Shown here: positions 1 through 7,031 of the stretch, one piece after another
Layout of the letters: the number at the start of each line of letters is the position of its first letter
Numbering within the stretch: position 1 is the first letter of the stretch
Assembly: GCA_964365905.1 (NCBI GenBank)
Contig: CAYIRQ010000001.1
Span: forward strand, 1 to 39,692
Length of the DNA stretch: 39,692 nt
DNA from: CAYIRQ01 sp964365905
GTDB lineage: Bacteria; Patescibacteriota; Gracilibacteria; Peribacterales; Peribacteraceae
Reading direction: 5' to 3'
Position numbers and translations under genes: made by a program
Notes under the pieces: generated by a model
Told to the model about the DNA's origin: nothing
The model's database searches: none
The model's input: only the letters and a program-made list of their open reading frames with translations

Positions 1-223
1 CCAGTGTGTCGAATGTTTCCCTCGTTCCATCACTATCGAATTTCCCGAGGACTGCATATCGAAATTTCTCGTCGTTTGTCGGCGGATTGGACCCATACTG
101 CTGAACATCCTCCACAATGTTAAAATCTGGCATAGAAGTTGGCGCATCCTCCCACAGGCGTCGATGCTCGAAGTCTCCGAGATTGCCTTCCTCGCGCCCC
201 ATCCTGAAATGAATGTGCTTCAT
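1..223 (-). CDS. Hypothetical protein, C-terminus cut by window edge
   Basis: An open frame starts at the ATG at 223-221 and runs off the left edge without a stop (about 74 codons visible). The product begins MKHIHFRMGREEGNLGDFEH and is hydrophilic and acidic, with no signal peptide or membrane segment. It starts six bases after the stop of the upstream gene (230-574) in the same frame, so the two are probably co-transcribed and may be coupled. I recognise no family. Confidence 0.55.
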   Translation of the reverse strand, partial: MKHIHFRMGREEGNLGDFEHRRLWEDAPTSMPDFNIVEDVQQYGSNPPTNDEKFRYAVLGKFDSDGTRETFDTL

Positions 224-229
224 GGCGCT

Positions 230-574
230 TTATGCATGGTCAATTTCCTGTTCGAGGGCGGAGAGGACACCCGCTTCCTCGATGCCGATGCGCTCTTTGA
301 GGGATGCGAAGGCGGCATCCTTGAGTGTATGGAACGCAACCCTTGAACGCTCCAGGAATGTTTCCCAGAGGCGGATGTACTCCTCGAATGCCTCCCGGTA
401 TCGCGCACCTCTCTGCTTCGCTTCTTCCGGCGTTTCATTTTCATAGATATCTCTGAGAAGCGGGAGATTCCGGGTCGTGAGCTCCTGCTCGATCTCTCCC
501 ATGAGGATGTCATAGAGGACGGCGGGATTCGCGGGCTCAGCCTGCTTTGTTTGTGTCTTTTTCTTCGCGGGCAT
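230..574 (-). CDS. Small hypothetical protein, highly charged and helical
   Basis: A 114-residue protein with a lysine-rich start (MPAKKKTQTKQ) followed by a charged helical body rich in Glu, Arg and Leu, likely a soluble helical bundle or coiled coil. There is no signal peptide and no recognised motif. The ATG at 574 follows an extended -10 motif (TGCTAGAAT, 591-583) so closely that the mRNA would be nearly leaderless. It heads a two-gene unit with the partial gene downstream. Function unknown. Confidence 0.6.
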   Translation of the reverse strand: MPAKKKTQTKQAEPANPAVLYDILMGEIEQELTTRNLPLLRDIYENETPEEAKQRGARYREAFEEYIRLWETFLERSRVAFHTLKDAAFASLKERIGIEEAGVLSALEQEIDHA

Positions 575-582
575 ATCGTCTC

Positions 583-591
583 ATTCTAGCA
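583..591 (-). promoter_or_regulatory. Extended -10 promoter motif upstream of the 230-574 gene
   Basis: On the minus strand the sequence reads TGCTAGAAT, matching the extended -10 form TGnTAnnnT. The hexamer ends nine bases before the ATG at 574, so transcription would start almost at the start codon. No good -35 box is seen. The same motif recurs before other genes in this window. Confidence 0.45.
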
Positions 592-639
592 GAGTTTCAC
601 CTTTTTCGCCATATCGCATAAGCCTCTTTTCTCTCCCTC

Positions 640-930
640 TCAGGTATCGCTTGGCACGGGCATTCCGACGTGCCCACGAATCTTGATCGTATCCAGGATC
701 GTTGCAGTGAGGTCTTCCTCGAGTGCGTCGATGCGCTGCGTGAGTGCATGGACCGCTTTCGTGTTTGTCTCGATCTTGGCAGAAAGTCGCTGTTCCACAG
801 AGACTATCTCCTTTGCTGTTGCCCCGATCTCGCCGGAGAGCCGCTGCTCCATCGCGGACATGTGGTTCACGACGTCCCGGAGCGTGATATCGGGCGCTTT
901 CTTCTTCTGCCGCTTGTTTTTCATGAGCAT
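640..930 (-). CDS. Small coiled-coil protein
   Basis: About 96 residues from the ATG at 930 (a second ATG lies at 924; the longer frame to 969 adds an unlikely arginine-rich leader). After a basic start (MLMKNKRQKKK) the chain is heptad-like: VVNHMSAMEQRLSGEI, VEQRLSAKIETNTKAV, LTQRIDALEEDL. This resembles short coiled-coil proteins common in Patescibacteria that are annotated as hypothetical. It lies directly downstream of tRNA-Lys on the same strand. It is probably cytoplasmic, with no enzymatic signature. Confidence 0.55.
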   Translation of the reverse strand: MLMKNKRQKKKAPDITLRDVVNHMSAMEQRLSGEIGATAKEIVSVEQRLSAKIETNTKAVHALTQRIDALEEDLTATILDTIKIRGHVGMPVPSDT

Positions 931-981
931 AGGGAAGGGGAGCGTACGCCGTCTCTCGCTCGCGTGCAATGGAAGCCTGTG

Positions 982-1057
982 TGGTGGGTCGGGCGGGGAT
1001 TGAACCCGCGACCAATGGCTTAAAAGGCCACTGCTCTACCGACTGAGCTACCGACCC
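982..1057 (-). tRNA. tRNA-Lys (anticodon TTT), CCA encoded
   Basis: The minus strand folds as a 76-nt cloverleaf. The acceptor GGGTCGG pairs with CCGACCC, the anticodon loop CTTTTAA gives TTT, and the T arm GCGGGTTCAATCCCCGC is intact. The discriminator is A and the 3' CCA is encoded. A strong hairpin (1062-1098) begins four bases upstream of the mature 5' end. Confidence 0.95.
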
Positions 1058-1061
1058 ATTT

Positions 1062-1098
1062 CCCACGAAAGACAAACCTTCGGTTTTTCTTTCGTGGG
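1062..1098. other. Strong stem-loop abutting the tRNA-Lys 5' end
   Basis: CCCACGAAAGA (1062-1072) pairs with TCTTTCGTGGG (1088-1098), and AAACC (1074-1078) with GGTTT (1082-1086) continues the stem around a three-base loop, with one mismatch between. It may be a terminator for the ORF6N gene upstream or a leader hairpin of the tRNA precursor. No U-tract follows on the minus strand, so a classic intrinsic terminator is not well supported. Confidence 0.6.
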
Positions 1099-1220
1099 CT
1101 ATCTTTTCCTTAGAAGAGTCGCTCAGCGCCGGGGCCCGCGAGACCCGTCGCTTCGCGAATCATTTTGTAAAGAGCATCCCTTCGACTTTATAAGTATACG
1201 CCAACTTAACTTTTTTTGTT

Positions 1221-1742
1221 TCACTCCAACCGAAACCCGATCTTTCCCTTCTTCTCCGGCTCCACCGGAGTCATCAGTTGCCGAATCGCTTCGAAGACGA
1301 CCGCGAACTGCTCATCATATTTCTCCTCGAGTTCTGCAAGTTTCCGGGCGAGATCTTTGTGAGTTGCAAGAATTTCACGGAGACGGACGAAAGTCCTTAC
1401 AACTTGAATGCTGACTGCAACAGCCCGGGGACTACTCAGAACATTTGCAGCCATGACAGCACCATGTTCTGTGAATACCAAGGGTAGTTTACGGCGCCCT
1501 CCCCATTTCAATCTTGATGTCGCAAAATGCGATATCAAGTTATCAAACTCGTTCTTATTCAGACGGAAGACAAAATCTTCAGGAAAACGACTTCTGTTTC
1601 GCTTTACCTGTTCATTCAAACGAGCAGTTGTCACACCGTACAGTTCCGCCAAATCGCTGTCCAGAATCACTTTCTGTCCCCGGATGAGCAGGATGGATTG
1701 CTCAATACGTTCAGCAGGGATGAGGGAGCGATTTTTCGTCAT
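1221..1742 (-). CDS. ORF6N-domain DNA-binding protein
   Basis: A 173-residue protein from the ATG at 1742; an in-frame TTG at 1754 is less likely. Residues ~10-95 match the ORF6N domain: IRGQKVILDSDLAELYGV, then LNEQVKRN, RFPEDFVFRLN and LPLVFTEHGAVMAANVL. The C-terminal half is a helical coiled coil. The ORF6N family is of phage/KilA-N type, widespread in bacterial chromosomes, and thought to bind DNA; its targets are usually unknown. An inverted repeat at 1771-1793, 29 bases upstream of the start, could be its own operator. It stands alone between tRNA-Lys and a secreted-protein gene. Confidence 0.9.
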   Translation of the reverse strand: MTKNRSLIPAERIEQSILLIRGQKVILDSDLAELYGVTTARLNEQVKRNRSRFPEDFVFRLNKNEFDNLISHFATSRLKWGGRRKLPLVFTEHGAVMAANVLSSPRAVAVSIQVVRTFVRLREILATHKDLARKLAELEEKYDEQFAVVFEAIRQLMTPVEPEKKGKIGFRLE

Positions 1743-1770
1743 CTGATATTCCAATGTGGAATCTCAAACA

Positions 1771-1793
1771 CAAGGTCACAGATTGTGACCTTG
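1771..1793. promoter_or_regulatory. Perfect 10-bp inverted repeat upstream of the ORF6N gene
   Basis: CAAGGTCACA and TGTGACCTTG flank a 3-base spacer. It lies between the stop of the LPxTG-like gene (1806) and the ORF6N start (1742), both on the minus strand. It could be an operator for the ORF6N protein or a terminator of the upstream gene; the following bases (TGTTTGAG) are only weakly T-rich. A smaller repeat ATTCCA/TGGAAT lies at 1748-1762. Confidence 0.5.
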
Positions 1794-1805
1794 AAGCATG
1801 CACAT

Positions 1806-2756
1806 TCACTCCCTCCACGTCACCGCCGCTCCCAGTGTGGTGCCGAAGCCAAGAAGCAGCAGAAGGTTCATGGCGGTGATCGGTGCTCCTGTCTTTGGGA
1901 GAGATCCGATGATGGCGACCTGCGTGCGTGCGGAGCGCTCGCGGAGCGGCACGCCGGCGATCGCGCGACCGGAGACCGTGGCGACAACGGTCGTCTGCCC
2001 CGAGACCGCTTTGCCATTCCCGACGCGCATGGTGAAACTGCGCTCCCATGTGCCTTGCGGCTCGAGAATCGTGACTGTCCACATCACCTGATTGCCGCTC
2101 TGATAGCCGCCAAAGAGATCGATCGGAGAGAGCCGGTCGGGATCGAAGCGAACGATCACGGGAAGGTCGCGAAGCATGCGATCCGTCTGATTTTGCAAGC
2201 GCACTTCGAAGCGCGCTTCGCCTCCGGCGGTAATTTCCGGTGTCTGTGTGACGAGCGAAAATGTGACGAGTCGCTCCGTGCGTCGGGGGAGAGGAGGTCG
2301 CGCGCGGGGGAGGGTTCCTTCGAATTCGGGTTCGGGTTGGGGTTCGGGTCTGGGCGTTGGCCTCGGGATCACGACCGCTGATTCCGCGCAGGGAAAGTGC
2401 TTCACGAACTCGATGCTGCGTCCTTCTTCCAGAGTGCGACGCATCGGGAGAACCGGCCGACATCCTTCGGGCGCGATGAACGTCACGCGATATTCTCCTT
2501 CCGGCTGATCATGTGCGATATACGGAGTCGTGACTTCAAGCGTCGTTGCTCCGCTTCCAAATTCATAATACAAAAACGCCCGCAGTCCAGAGGGTTGCGT
2601 TTCGATGCTCACCGAACCTCCCGTGAGCGCCTGCACTCTCTCAAGATGACCGTTCCTGAGCGGCGGAAGAACGAGCACGGCACCGAAGGTGACGGCGAGA
2701 ATGTAGAGCCCGATACGGGGAAGAGACATAGGGAGCACGAGGGAAAAGGAATGCAT
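1806..2756 (-). CDS. Surface protein with PEGA-like and DUF11-like domains and an LPxTG-type tail
   Basis: About 316 residues from the ATG at 2756 (an ATG at 2729 is also possible; the frame runs back to 2813). It starts with a hydrophobic export segment (PRIGLYILAVTFGAVLVLP). A PEGA-like beta domain follows (PEGEYRVTFIAPEGC), then a Pro/Glu linker (RPTPRPEPQPEPE), then a beta-sandwich like conserved-repeat (DUF11) domains. The C-terminus has SLPKTG, a hydrophobic stretch and a short tail (TWRE), which resembles a sortase signal although the positive tail is weak. It is probably exported and anchored at the cell surface. The next gene upstream (2836-3636) shares the PEGA-like domain. No sortase gene is in the window. 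Confidence 0.75.
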   Translation of the reverse strand: MHSFSLVLPMSLPRIGLYILAVTFGAVLVLPPLRNGHLERVQALTGGSVSIETQPSGLRAFLYYEFGSGATTLEVTTPYIAHDQPEGEYRVTFIAPEGCRPVLPMRRTLEEGRSIEFVKHFPCAESAVVIPRPTPRPEPQPEPEFEGTLPRARPPLPRRTERLVTFSLVTQTPEITAGGEARFEVRLQNQTDRMLRDLPVIVRFDPDRLSPIDLFGGYQSGNQVMWTVTILEPQGTWERSFTMRVGNGKAVSGQTTVVATVSGRAIAGVPLRERSARTQVAIIGSLPKTGAPITAMNLLLLLGFGTTLGAAVTWRE

Positions 2757-2790
2757 GAAATCATCTTGGCCATATCTTGTCAAGCGGTAG

Positions 2791-2809
2791 CACGGCCATC
2801 TTGGCCGTG
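2791..2809. repeat. Palindromic hairpin between two secreted-protein genes
   Basis: CACGGCCA (2791-2798) pairs with TGGCCGTG (2802-2809) across a 3-base loop. It sits in the short gap between the minus-strand genes at 2836 and 1806. No U-tract is present, so it looks more like a REP-type palindrome than a terminator. Confidence 0.45.
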
Positions 2810-2835
2810 TCATACCACCTGCGCCACTCCTATTT

Positions 2836-3636
2836 TCAATCCCTCCTCTTCAGCGGCTTCGACGTAGCTTCCTGATTGTGGCAGTGCTCCGGATCATTCG
2901 AGCTCATCACCCTGCGACCAGTCGTTGCGAGACGGGCGGGAATGGCGCCGGTCTTGCGCGCCGTGAGTCGCTGTGCGAGCTTCGTGCGCATGCTCATGAG
3001 GCTCGCGGATTGCGTCGCAGTTCTCTCTACTGCAGTTCCGAGAAGCGCGCACACGGGAGAAAATTCAAACGCGATACGTCCGCCTTCGAGGAGTTCCTTT
3101 GAAAGTTTCGGTGGCGCGGCGCATCCTCTCGGAAGGATGTATTGCACGGAGTAGGATCCTTCGGGAAGACCTTTTTTTGTGAAGGGAGTCTTTCCTTTGA
3201 TGACATCCCATGGCGTCTTGAGTTCAAAAGGAAGTCCTGCGGGGGAACTATGGACGCTGACAGCGTCGCCAAGCCGTGTGTAATCATAATCCACGGAAAA
3301 GGTGAGCGTCCCTCCTGCAGGAAGCACTCCCGAAGCTGTTCTTCCATTGATTATTTTCACGTCGCTTCCGCTCGTCACCGTGATCACGGCTTCCGCACCC
3401 GCTGGAGGAGTCACGATGAGAGCATAGGGCCCTGCCGGTCGTTCCGAGGAAAAGGTCTCAAACTTCCCCTGGGTGATGATTCCTCCCCCAGCGGTGAGGG
3501 TCCAACTCCCAAGATGCAGATGCTCCATTTGTTTGACTTCGACAACCCCCGTTCCTTCTTCCGCTCTCGCAACGGGCATCGCAGAGAAAGAAACGGCGAG
3601 AAGAAACGATGGGACAACAAGGATGCGTGAAACCAT
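2836..3636 (-). CDS. Secreted protein with PEGA-like domain
   Basis: About 266 residues from the ATG at 3636, chosen because it directly precedes a signal peptide (MVSRILVVPSFLLAVSFSA, cleavage near ARA-EE). Two beta-rich parts follow: a stretch around QMEHLHLGSWTLTAGGG, and a PEGA-like domain with LPEGSYSVQYILPRGC. The latter aligns with the neighbouring protein at 1806-2756, including a pair of cysteines about 30 residues apart. The tail is basic and has no sorting signal or membrane helix, so the protein is probably released or held by its partner. It is divergent from pgk across a short AT-rich gap. Function unknown. Confidence 0.7.
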   Translation of the reverse strand: MVSRILVVPSFLLAVSFSAMPVARAEEGTGVVEVKQMEHLHLGSWTLTAGGGIITQGKFETFSSERPAGPYALIVTPPAGAEAVITVTSGSDVKIINGRTASGVLPAGGTLTFSVDYDYTRLGDAVSVHSSPAGLPFELKTPWDVIKGKTPFTKKGLPEGSYSVQYILPRGCAAPPKLSKELLEGGRIAFEFSPVCALLGTAVERTATQSASLMSMRTKLAQRLTARKTGAIPARLATTGRRVMSSNDPEHCHNQEATSKPLKRRD

Positions 3637-3665
3637 AAAAAAAAGATGGAAAGCGTATATGACAA

Positions 3666-3671
3666 TATAAT
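3666..3671 (+). promoter_or_regulatory. Candidate -10 box for pgk
   Basis: A perfect TATAAT hexamer lies in the AT-rich gap between the divergent secreted-protein and pgk genes, 39 bases before the pgk ATG at 3711. No convincing -35 box is seen at the usual distance. Confidence 0.4.
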
Positions 3672-3710
3672 CACGATCTTCCATTTGTGTCAATGCCGTA
3701 CAATGCGCTC

Positions 3711-4949
3711 ATGACACTGCGGAATATTCACCGGGAGAAAAATCTGCGGGGAAAACGAGTGCTCGTGCGCGCGGATCATAACGTGGAACTTGAGGCGAGG
3801 GGAGGGCTGAAAGACGATCGCAAGCTCAGGATCACGCTCCCGACGATCGATTTTCTCCTCGAGTCCGGCGCGAAAGTGATTCTCATGACGCACATCGGCC
3901 GACCGAAGGGAAACGTGATCGAAGAACTTCGCGTGACGACGGTTGCGAAGCATCTGCAAAAACTCCTGAAACATTGCAAGGGCATGCATGTCGCCCGCGA
4001 GACCGTGGGGCCATCCGTTCAGGCACAGCTCGAGAAATTGAAGGACAGCGAGATTCTCTACCTCGAGAATGTGCGTTTTCAGCCTGCGGAAGAAAAGAAT
4101 GATCCCGCATTCATCAAGGCACTTGCATCACTCGGGGAGATCTACGTGAACGAAGCATTCCCGTCGATTCATACGTATGAAGAAGCGAGTACGTGCGGCG
4201 TTGCGCGATTGCTTCCCGCGTTTGCAGGATTTCAGCTCGAGCACGAGATTGATGCGCTTGCGGGAGTGACAGAGGACCCGCGACGCCCGCTCCTCCTCAT
4301 CATCAGCGGTGCGAAAATGGAGACGAAGATCCCGGTTATTCGGCGGTTCCTCACGACCGCGGATCATATTCTCCTCGGCGGATGCATCGCGAACACGTTC
4401 GTTGCTGCGCGGGGATTCGATGTCGGCGCTTCGCGGTATGGACAGAAGGAAGTGGAATTCGCGCAGGAGATCATGCTCGAGAGTGAGAAAGAGGGGATGG
4501 CCAAGGTGCAGGTTCCGTGGGATGTCGTTGTTGCATCGGAAGCAGCGGAAACGGCAACCAAATTGGATCTGCCGGTCGAGGATGTATCCGGGGACATGAG
4601 CATCTTCGACATCGGGAAAGTGACGATCGAGCGCTATCGGAAGTTGATTGAGCAAGCGGGAACAATTATCTGGAATGGCCCTGTCGGATACTACGAACTC
4701 AATCGTTTCTCCCATGGAACGAAGCGGATTGCGGAAGCGCTCGCCACTGCGACGAAGCATGGAGCGCGCACGATCGTCGGAGGAGGGGACACCCTCGATT
4801 TTCATACCCGTTACGAATACCCGCTCGATGTCTACTCCTTCGTGAGCACGGGTGGGGGAGCGATGCTGGAATTTCTTGCAAGCGAGAAACCGCTTCCGGC
4901 GCTCGTGCCGTTGCTTGCGAAAAGCGAACGACAGGCCGTCGTTGTGTAA
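3711..4949 (+). CDS. pgk: Phosphoglycerate kinase, divergent
   Basis: It transfers phosphate between 1,3-bisphosphoglycerate and ADP, making ATP in lower glycolysis. The ATG at 3711 (412 aa) gives the usual family N-terminus; a GTG at 3687 and an ATG at 3693 lie in frame. Motifs: RGKRVLVRADHNVE (family RVDFNVP), DDRKLRITLPTI, HIGRPKG, YLENVRF, SGAKMETKI, WNGPVG, IVGGGDT and STGGGAMLE. Odd points: Phe in DFN is His, and the conserved HRAHAS substrate-site motif is replaced by HTYEEAS, so the usual arginine is missing and the loop is one residue longer. It may be a variant PGK with altered substrate contacts. It is divergent from the secreted-protein gene and precedes a membrane-protein gene. 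Confidence 0.93.
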   Translation: MTLRNIHREKNLRGKRVLVRADHNVELEARGGLKDDRKLRITLPTIDFLLESGAKVILMTHIGRPKGNVIEELRVTTVAKHLQKLLKHCKGMHVARETVGPSVQAQLEKLKDSEILYLENVRFQPAEEKNDPAFIKALASLGEIYVNEAFPSIHTYEEASTCGVARLLPAFAGFQLEHEIDALAGVTEDPRRPLLLIISGAKMETKIPVIRRFLTTADHILLGGCIANTFVAARGFDVGASRYGQKEVEFAQEIMLESEKEGMAKVQVPWDVVVASEAAETATKLDLPVEDVSGDMSIFDIGKVTIERYRKLIEQAGTIIWNGPVGYYELNRFSHGTKRIAEALATATKHGARTIVGGGDTLDFHTRYEYPLDVYSFVSTGGGAMLEFLASEKPLPALVPLLAKSERQAVVV

Positions 4950-4983
4950 TTCCAAAGACAATAGAACAATGTACCATTGAGTC

Positions 4984-6276
4984 GTGCCTTCACAAGCGCC
5001 AACGATCCGCTCATGGGTTTCTCTTGTTTGGAGCAGGCTTCGGAGCCTCTCCGCGCACCGCCTGAGCGTGTGGCTCCTTCTCGCTGCGAGTGCCGGGCTC
5101 TTCGGAACAGTTATCATCGTCGCACTCCCTTCCGCGCGCATTCGTGTGTGGCCGAGGGTTACGCTCGTGAGTCACACGGCGAATGTTCTTCTCGTGGTGT
5201 CGGGCTCGACCATTCCCGTGAATCGTCAGCATGTCCTTCCACTGCTGCCTCTCACGGCATCCATTCAACGATCGCTCACCTTCGATGAAATCAGCAAAAA
5301 CTTTCTCGGGGAAAACGCAGAAGTCACGATGACGATCATTAATGAAAGCAAAGAGTCGTACGATCTGCGTGGAGGAACGAGACTCGTGAATCAGGCGGGA
5401 ATGATTTTCCGCACACTGTCTCCGATCACTGCGCCGCCTGCATCTCTCACAGGGCCGGGGTTCGTTTCGGTACGCGCACGAGCCGAGCCAAAGGATCTCT
5501 ATTATGAGATCGTGGGGGAGCGCGGCAATGTCCCCCCGGGGCTCAAGTGGGAATTCCCCGGCCTCTCGCTCGAGGATCGGAAGGTGCTCTACGCACGTAA
5601 TCTGGAAGCAGCAACGGGCGGGGCCACGGTCTATGGAACTCTCCTGCGCGAAGAAGATTTGGAGCTCGCGAAACGCCAACTGGAGCAGGAACTTTTGAGA
5701 GCAGCGAAAGCGCGCATCGAGGAGGAGGTGGAGGCTCTCCAGGCAGCGACAGGCCATAACACTGTTGTCCTGCAGTATGACGTTCTCACGCGTGCCAGCT
5801 TCTCCGGCGTTGTTCTCCCCATGCATCTCGTGGGTACCTCCGTGACCTCGCTTCCGGTCGAGGGCGGACTGCGCTACACGGTCCTCGCCTATGACAAGGA
5901 CGCGCTCCTCGGATTTCTCCTCCCCGGCCTCGCGGATCACGTGGAGGATGGGTACGACCTCATCGAAGGGAGCGTGCAGCGGGAGAGCATCTCCGTGAAC
6001 GTCATCGAGTACGACGACAATCTCCAGTGGGTGAAAATCACCGCGGAACTCACGGGAAAGCAGCGTGCCGCACTCTCTGCGGCATCGATCGGAGGTCGCG
6101 CATTTGGCGAGAAGGTCCGCGAAGCGATCCGTGGCACGACCGTCAATGATGCCGAGCGCATTATCCAAAATTTCACGGAGGTAGATCATGTCGAAGTGTC
6201 GGTCTGGCCGCCGTGGCGGCGAAGCCTCCCATCGCTCCCCAGCAACATCGTCATACTTCCGCAGGTCGAACCCTGA
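4984..6276 (+). CDS. Membrane-anchored protein with baseplate-J-like core
   Basis: A 430-residue protein starting at GTG 4984. A basic start and one hydrophobic segment (residues ~28-48, VWLLLAASAGLFGTVIIVAL) anchor it, and the rest is probably outside the membrane. The central part (RARAEPKDLYYEIVGERGNV followed by PPGLKWEF and YARNLEAATGG) resembles baseplate J/Mu gp47-type proteins, where a GNVPAG...NPxAATGG-like segment is typical. A charged helical stretch (LELAKRQLEQELLRAAKARI) and a beta-rich C-terminus follow. CPR genomes often carry such membrane-tethered baseplate-J-like proteins of unknown role. It is followed six bases later by the YdcF-like gene and is probably in the same operon. 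Confidence 0.65.
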   Translation: MPSQAPTIRSWVSLVWSRLRSLSAHRLSVWLLLAASAGLFGTVIIVALPSARIRVWPRVTLVSHTANVLLVVSGSTIPVNRQHVLPLLPLTASIQRSLTFDEISKNFLGENAEVTMTIINESKESYDLRGGTRLVNQAGMIFRTLSPITAPPASLTGPGFVSVRARAEPKDLYYEIVGERGNVPPGLKWEFPGLSLEDRKVLYARNLEAATGGATVYGTLLREEDLELAKRQLEQELLRAAKARIEEEVEALQAATGHNTVVLQYDVLTRASFSGVVLPMHLVGTSVTSLPVEGGLRYTVLAYDKDALLGFLLPGLADHVEDGYDLIEGSVQRESISVNVIEYDDNLQWVKITAELTGKQRAALSAASIGGRAFGEKVREAIRGTTVNDAERIIQNFTEVDHVEVSVWPPWRRSLPSLPSNIVILPQVEP

Positions 6277-6306
6277 TTGTCATGCTGAGCTCGACGAAGC
6301 ATCTCC
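6274..6306. repeat. Dispersed REP-like repeat at the YdcF-like gene start
   Basis: The segment containing GTCATGCTGAGCTCGACGAA then GCATCT resembles a widespread intergenic repeat (TGTCATGCTGAGC..GTCGAAGCATCT) remembered from many bacterial genomes. Here it overlaps the end of the upstream gene and supplies the first residues (MLSSTKHL) of the next. Related cores with GAGC..GTCGAA occur at 10357-10385 and, reversed, at 27314-27342. Confidence 0.55.
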
Positions 6307-6908
6307 GCGCCATCCTTCTCGGCCTCGTCTCGCTTCTCTTCGGCCTTTTCCTGGCCGCATTCCTCATCAGCGTGCTCTTTGTACTTTCAAAGTTCGAGGG
6401 AACGGCGCATGGGGAAATTCCAAAGGGTGAGAATGCCTGCGCGCTCGTCTTTGGATCTGCAATTAAGAAAACAGGGGAGCCGGGGCCTGCGATTGTGCGT
6501 CGTGTCGCCGCCGCAGTGGATCTTTATGAAGAGGGGAATGTGGGGACACTCATCATGAGTGGGGGGAGGGGAAAGGGGATTTCTATGAGTGAAGCAGCTG
6601 TGATGGGGAGTGTTGCGCGCGATGCGGGAGTTGAGGCAGGAGATATCGTGCTTGAGGAAAAGGCAACATCGACGCTCGAGAACATTAAATTTGCTCAGGG
6701 TGCCATACGGTCACAGTGTACGTTCGTCCTCGGTGTGAGCGATCGGTATCACCTCGCACGGATCGAACTCCTCGCATGGCGGCTTGACGTACCCCTGAGA
6801 ACATATTCCGCCGGCGGCCCAGAGAATCCGCTCCTCGAAATGAAAGATATCGTTCGCGAAGCGATGGCGATCGTGTATTACCTGCCGTTTCTGATTTGGA
6901 GTTTCTGA
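6282..6908 (+). CDS. YdcF/SanA-like (DUF218) membrane protein
   Basis: A 208-residue protein from the ATG at 6282; a longer frame from a GTG at 6213 overlaps the upstream gene and is less likely. One N-terminal membrane helix (AILLGLVSLLFGLFLAAFLI) precedes a DUF218 domain: ALVFGSAIKKTGEPG, RVAAAVDLYEEGNVGTLIMS, SGGRG, a helix with EAAVMG, LEEKATSTLENI, and VSDRYHLAR. YdcF, SanA and ElyC proteins take part in envelope integrity, but the biochemical reaction is poorly known. The N-terminus (MLSSTKHL) is encoded by a dispersed repeat, so the start region may be a recent addition. Confidence 0.85.
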   Translation: MLSSTKHLRAILLGLVSLLFGLFLAAFLISVLFVLSKFEGTAHGEIPKGENACALVFGSAIKKTGEPGPAIVRRVAAAVDLYEEGNVGTLIMSGGRGKGISMSEAAVMGSVARDAGVEAGDIVLEEKATSTLENIKFAQGAIRSQCTFVLGVSDRYHLARIELLAWRLDVPLRTYSAGGPENPLLEMKDIVREAMAIVYYLPFLIWSF

Positions 6909-6985
6909 ATCGTACAGTGTACAAATTGCCCCTATTTTATGATCTGTCGAGCGTTTATTCCTCACCTCTGTGGAAAAGGGAGATG

Positions 6986-7013
6986 TGTTAACATAAAATG
7001 CATTATGTTAACT
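6986..7013. other. dif-like chromosome dimer resolution site
   Basis: It is a 28-bp site with two 11-bp arms and a 6-bp centre: TGTTAACATAA, AATGCA, TTATGTTAACT. The inner ten bases of each arm are perfect inverted copies. The right arm matches the XerD-side arm of classical dif sites (TTATGTTAA), and the 11-6-11 geometry is that of Xer targets. It lies 18 bases upstream of a tyrosine recombinase gene. A 12-bp palindrome (AACTAATTAGTT, 7010-7021) overlaps the right edge. It probably marks the replication terminus. Confidence 0.85.
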
Positions 7014-7031
7014 AATTAGTTTTCAACAGAT

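Noticed and set aside
581..1075. Minus-strand frame through tRNA-Lys (164 aa)
   Set aside because: Reads through the tRNA gene and overlaps the coiled-coil gene in another frame.
1527..2381. Long plus-strand frame (284 aa)
   Set aside because: Lies opposite the ORF6N and LPxTG-like genes and has arginine/histidine-rich shadow composition.
4128..5141. Long minus-strand frame (337 aa)
   Set aside because: Antisense to pgk; pgk motifs are clear on the plus strand.
5011..6189. Long minus-strand frame (392 aa)
   Set aside because: Antisense shadow of the baseplate-J-like gene with no recognisable domain.
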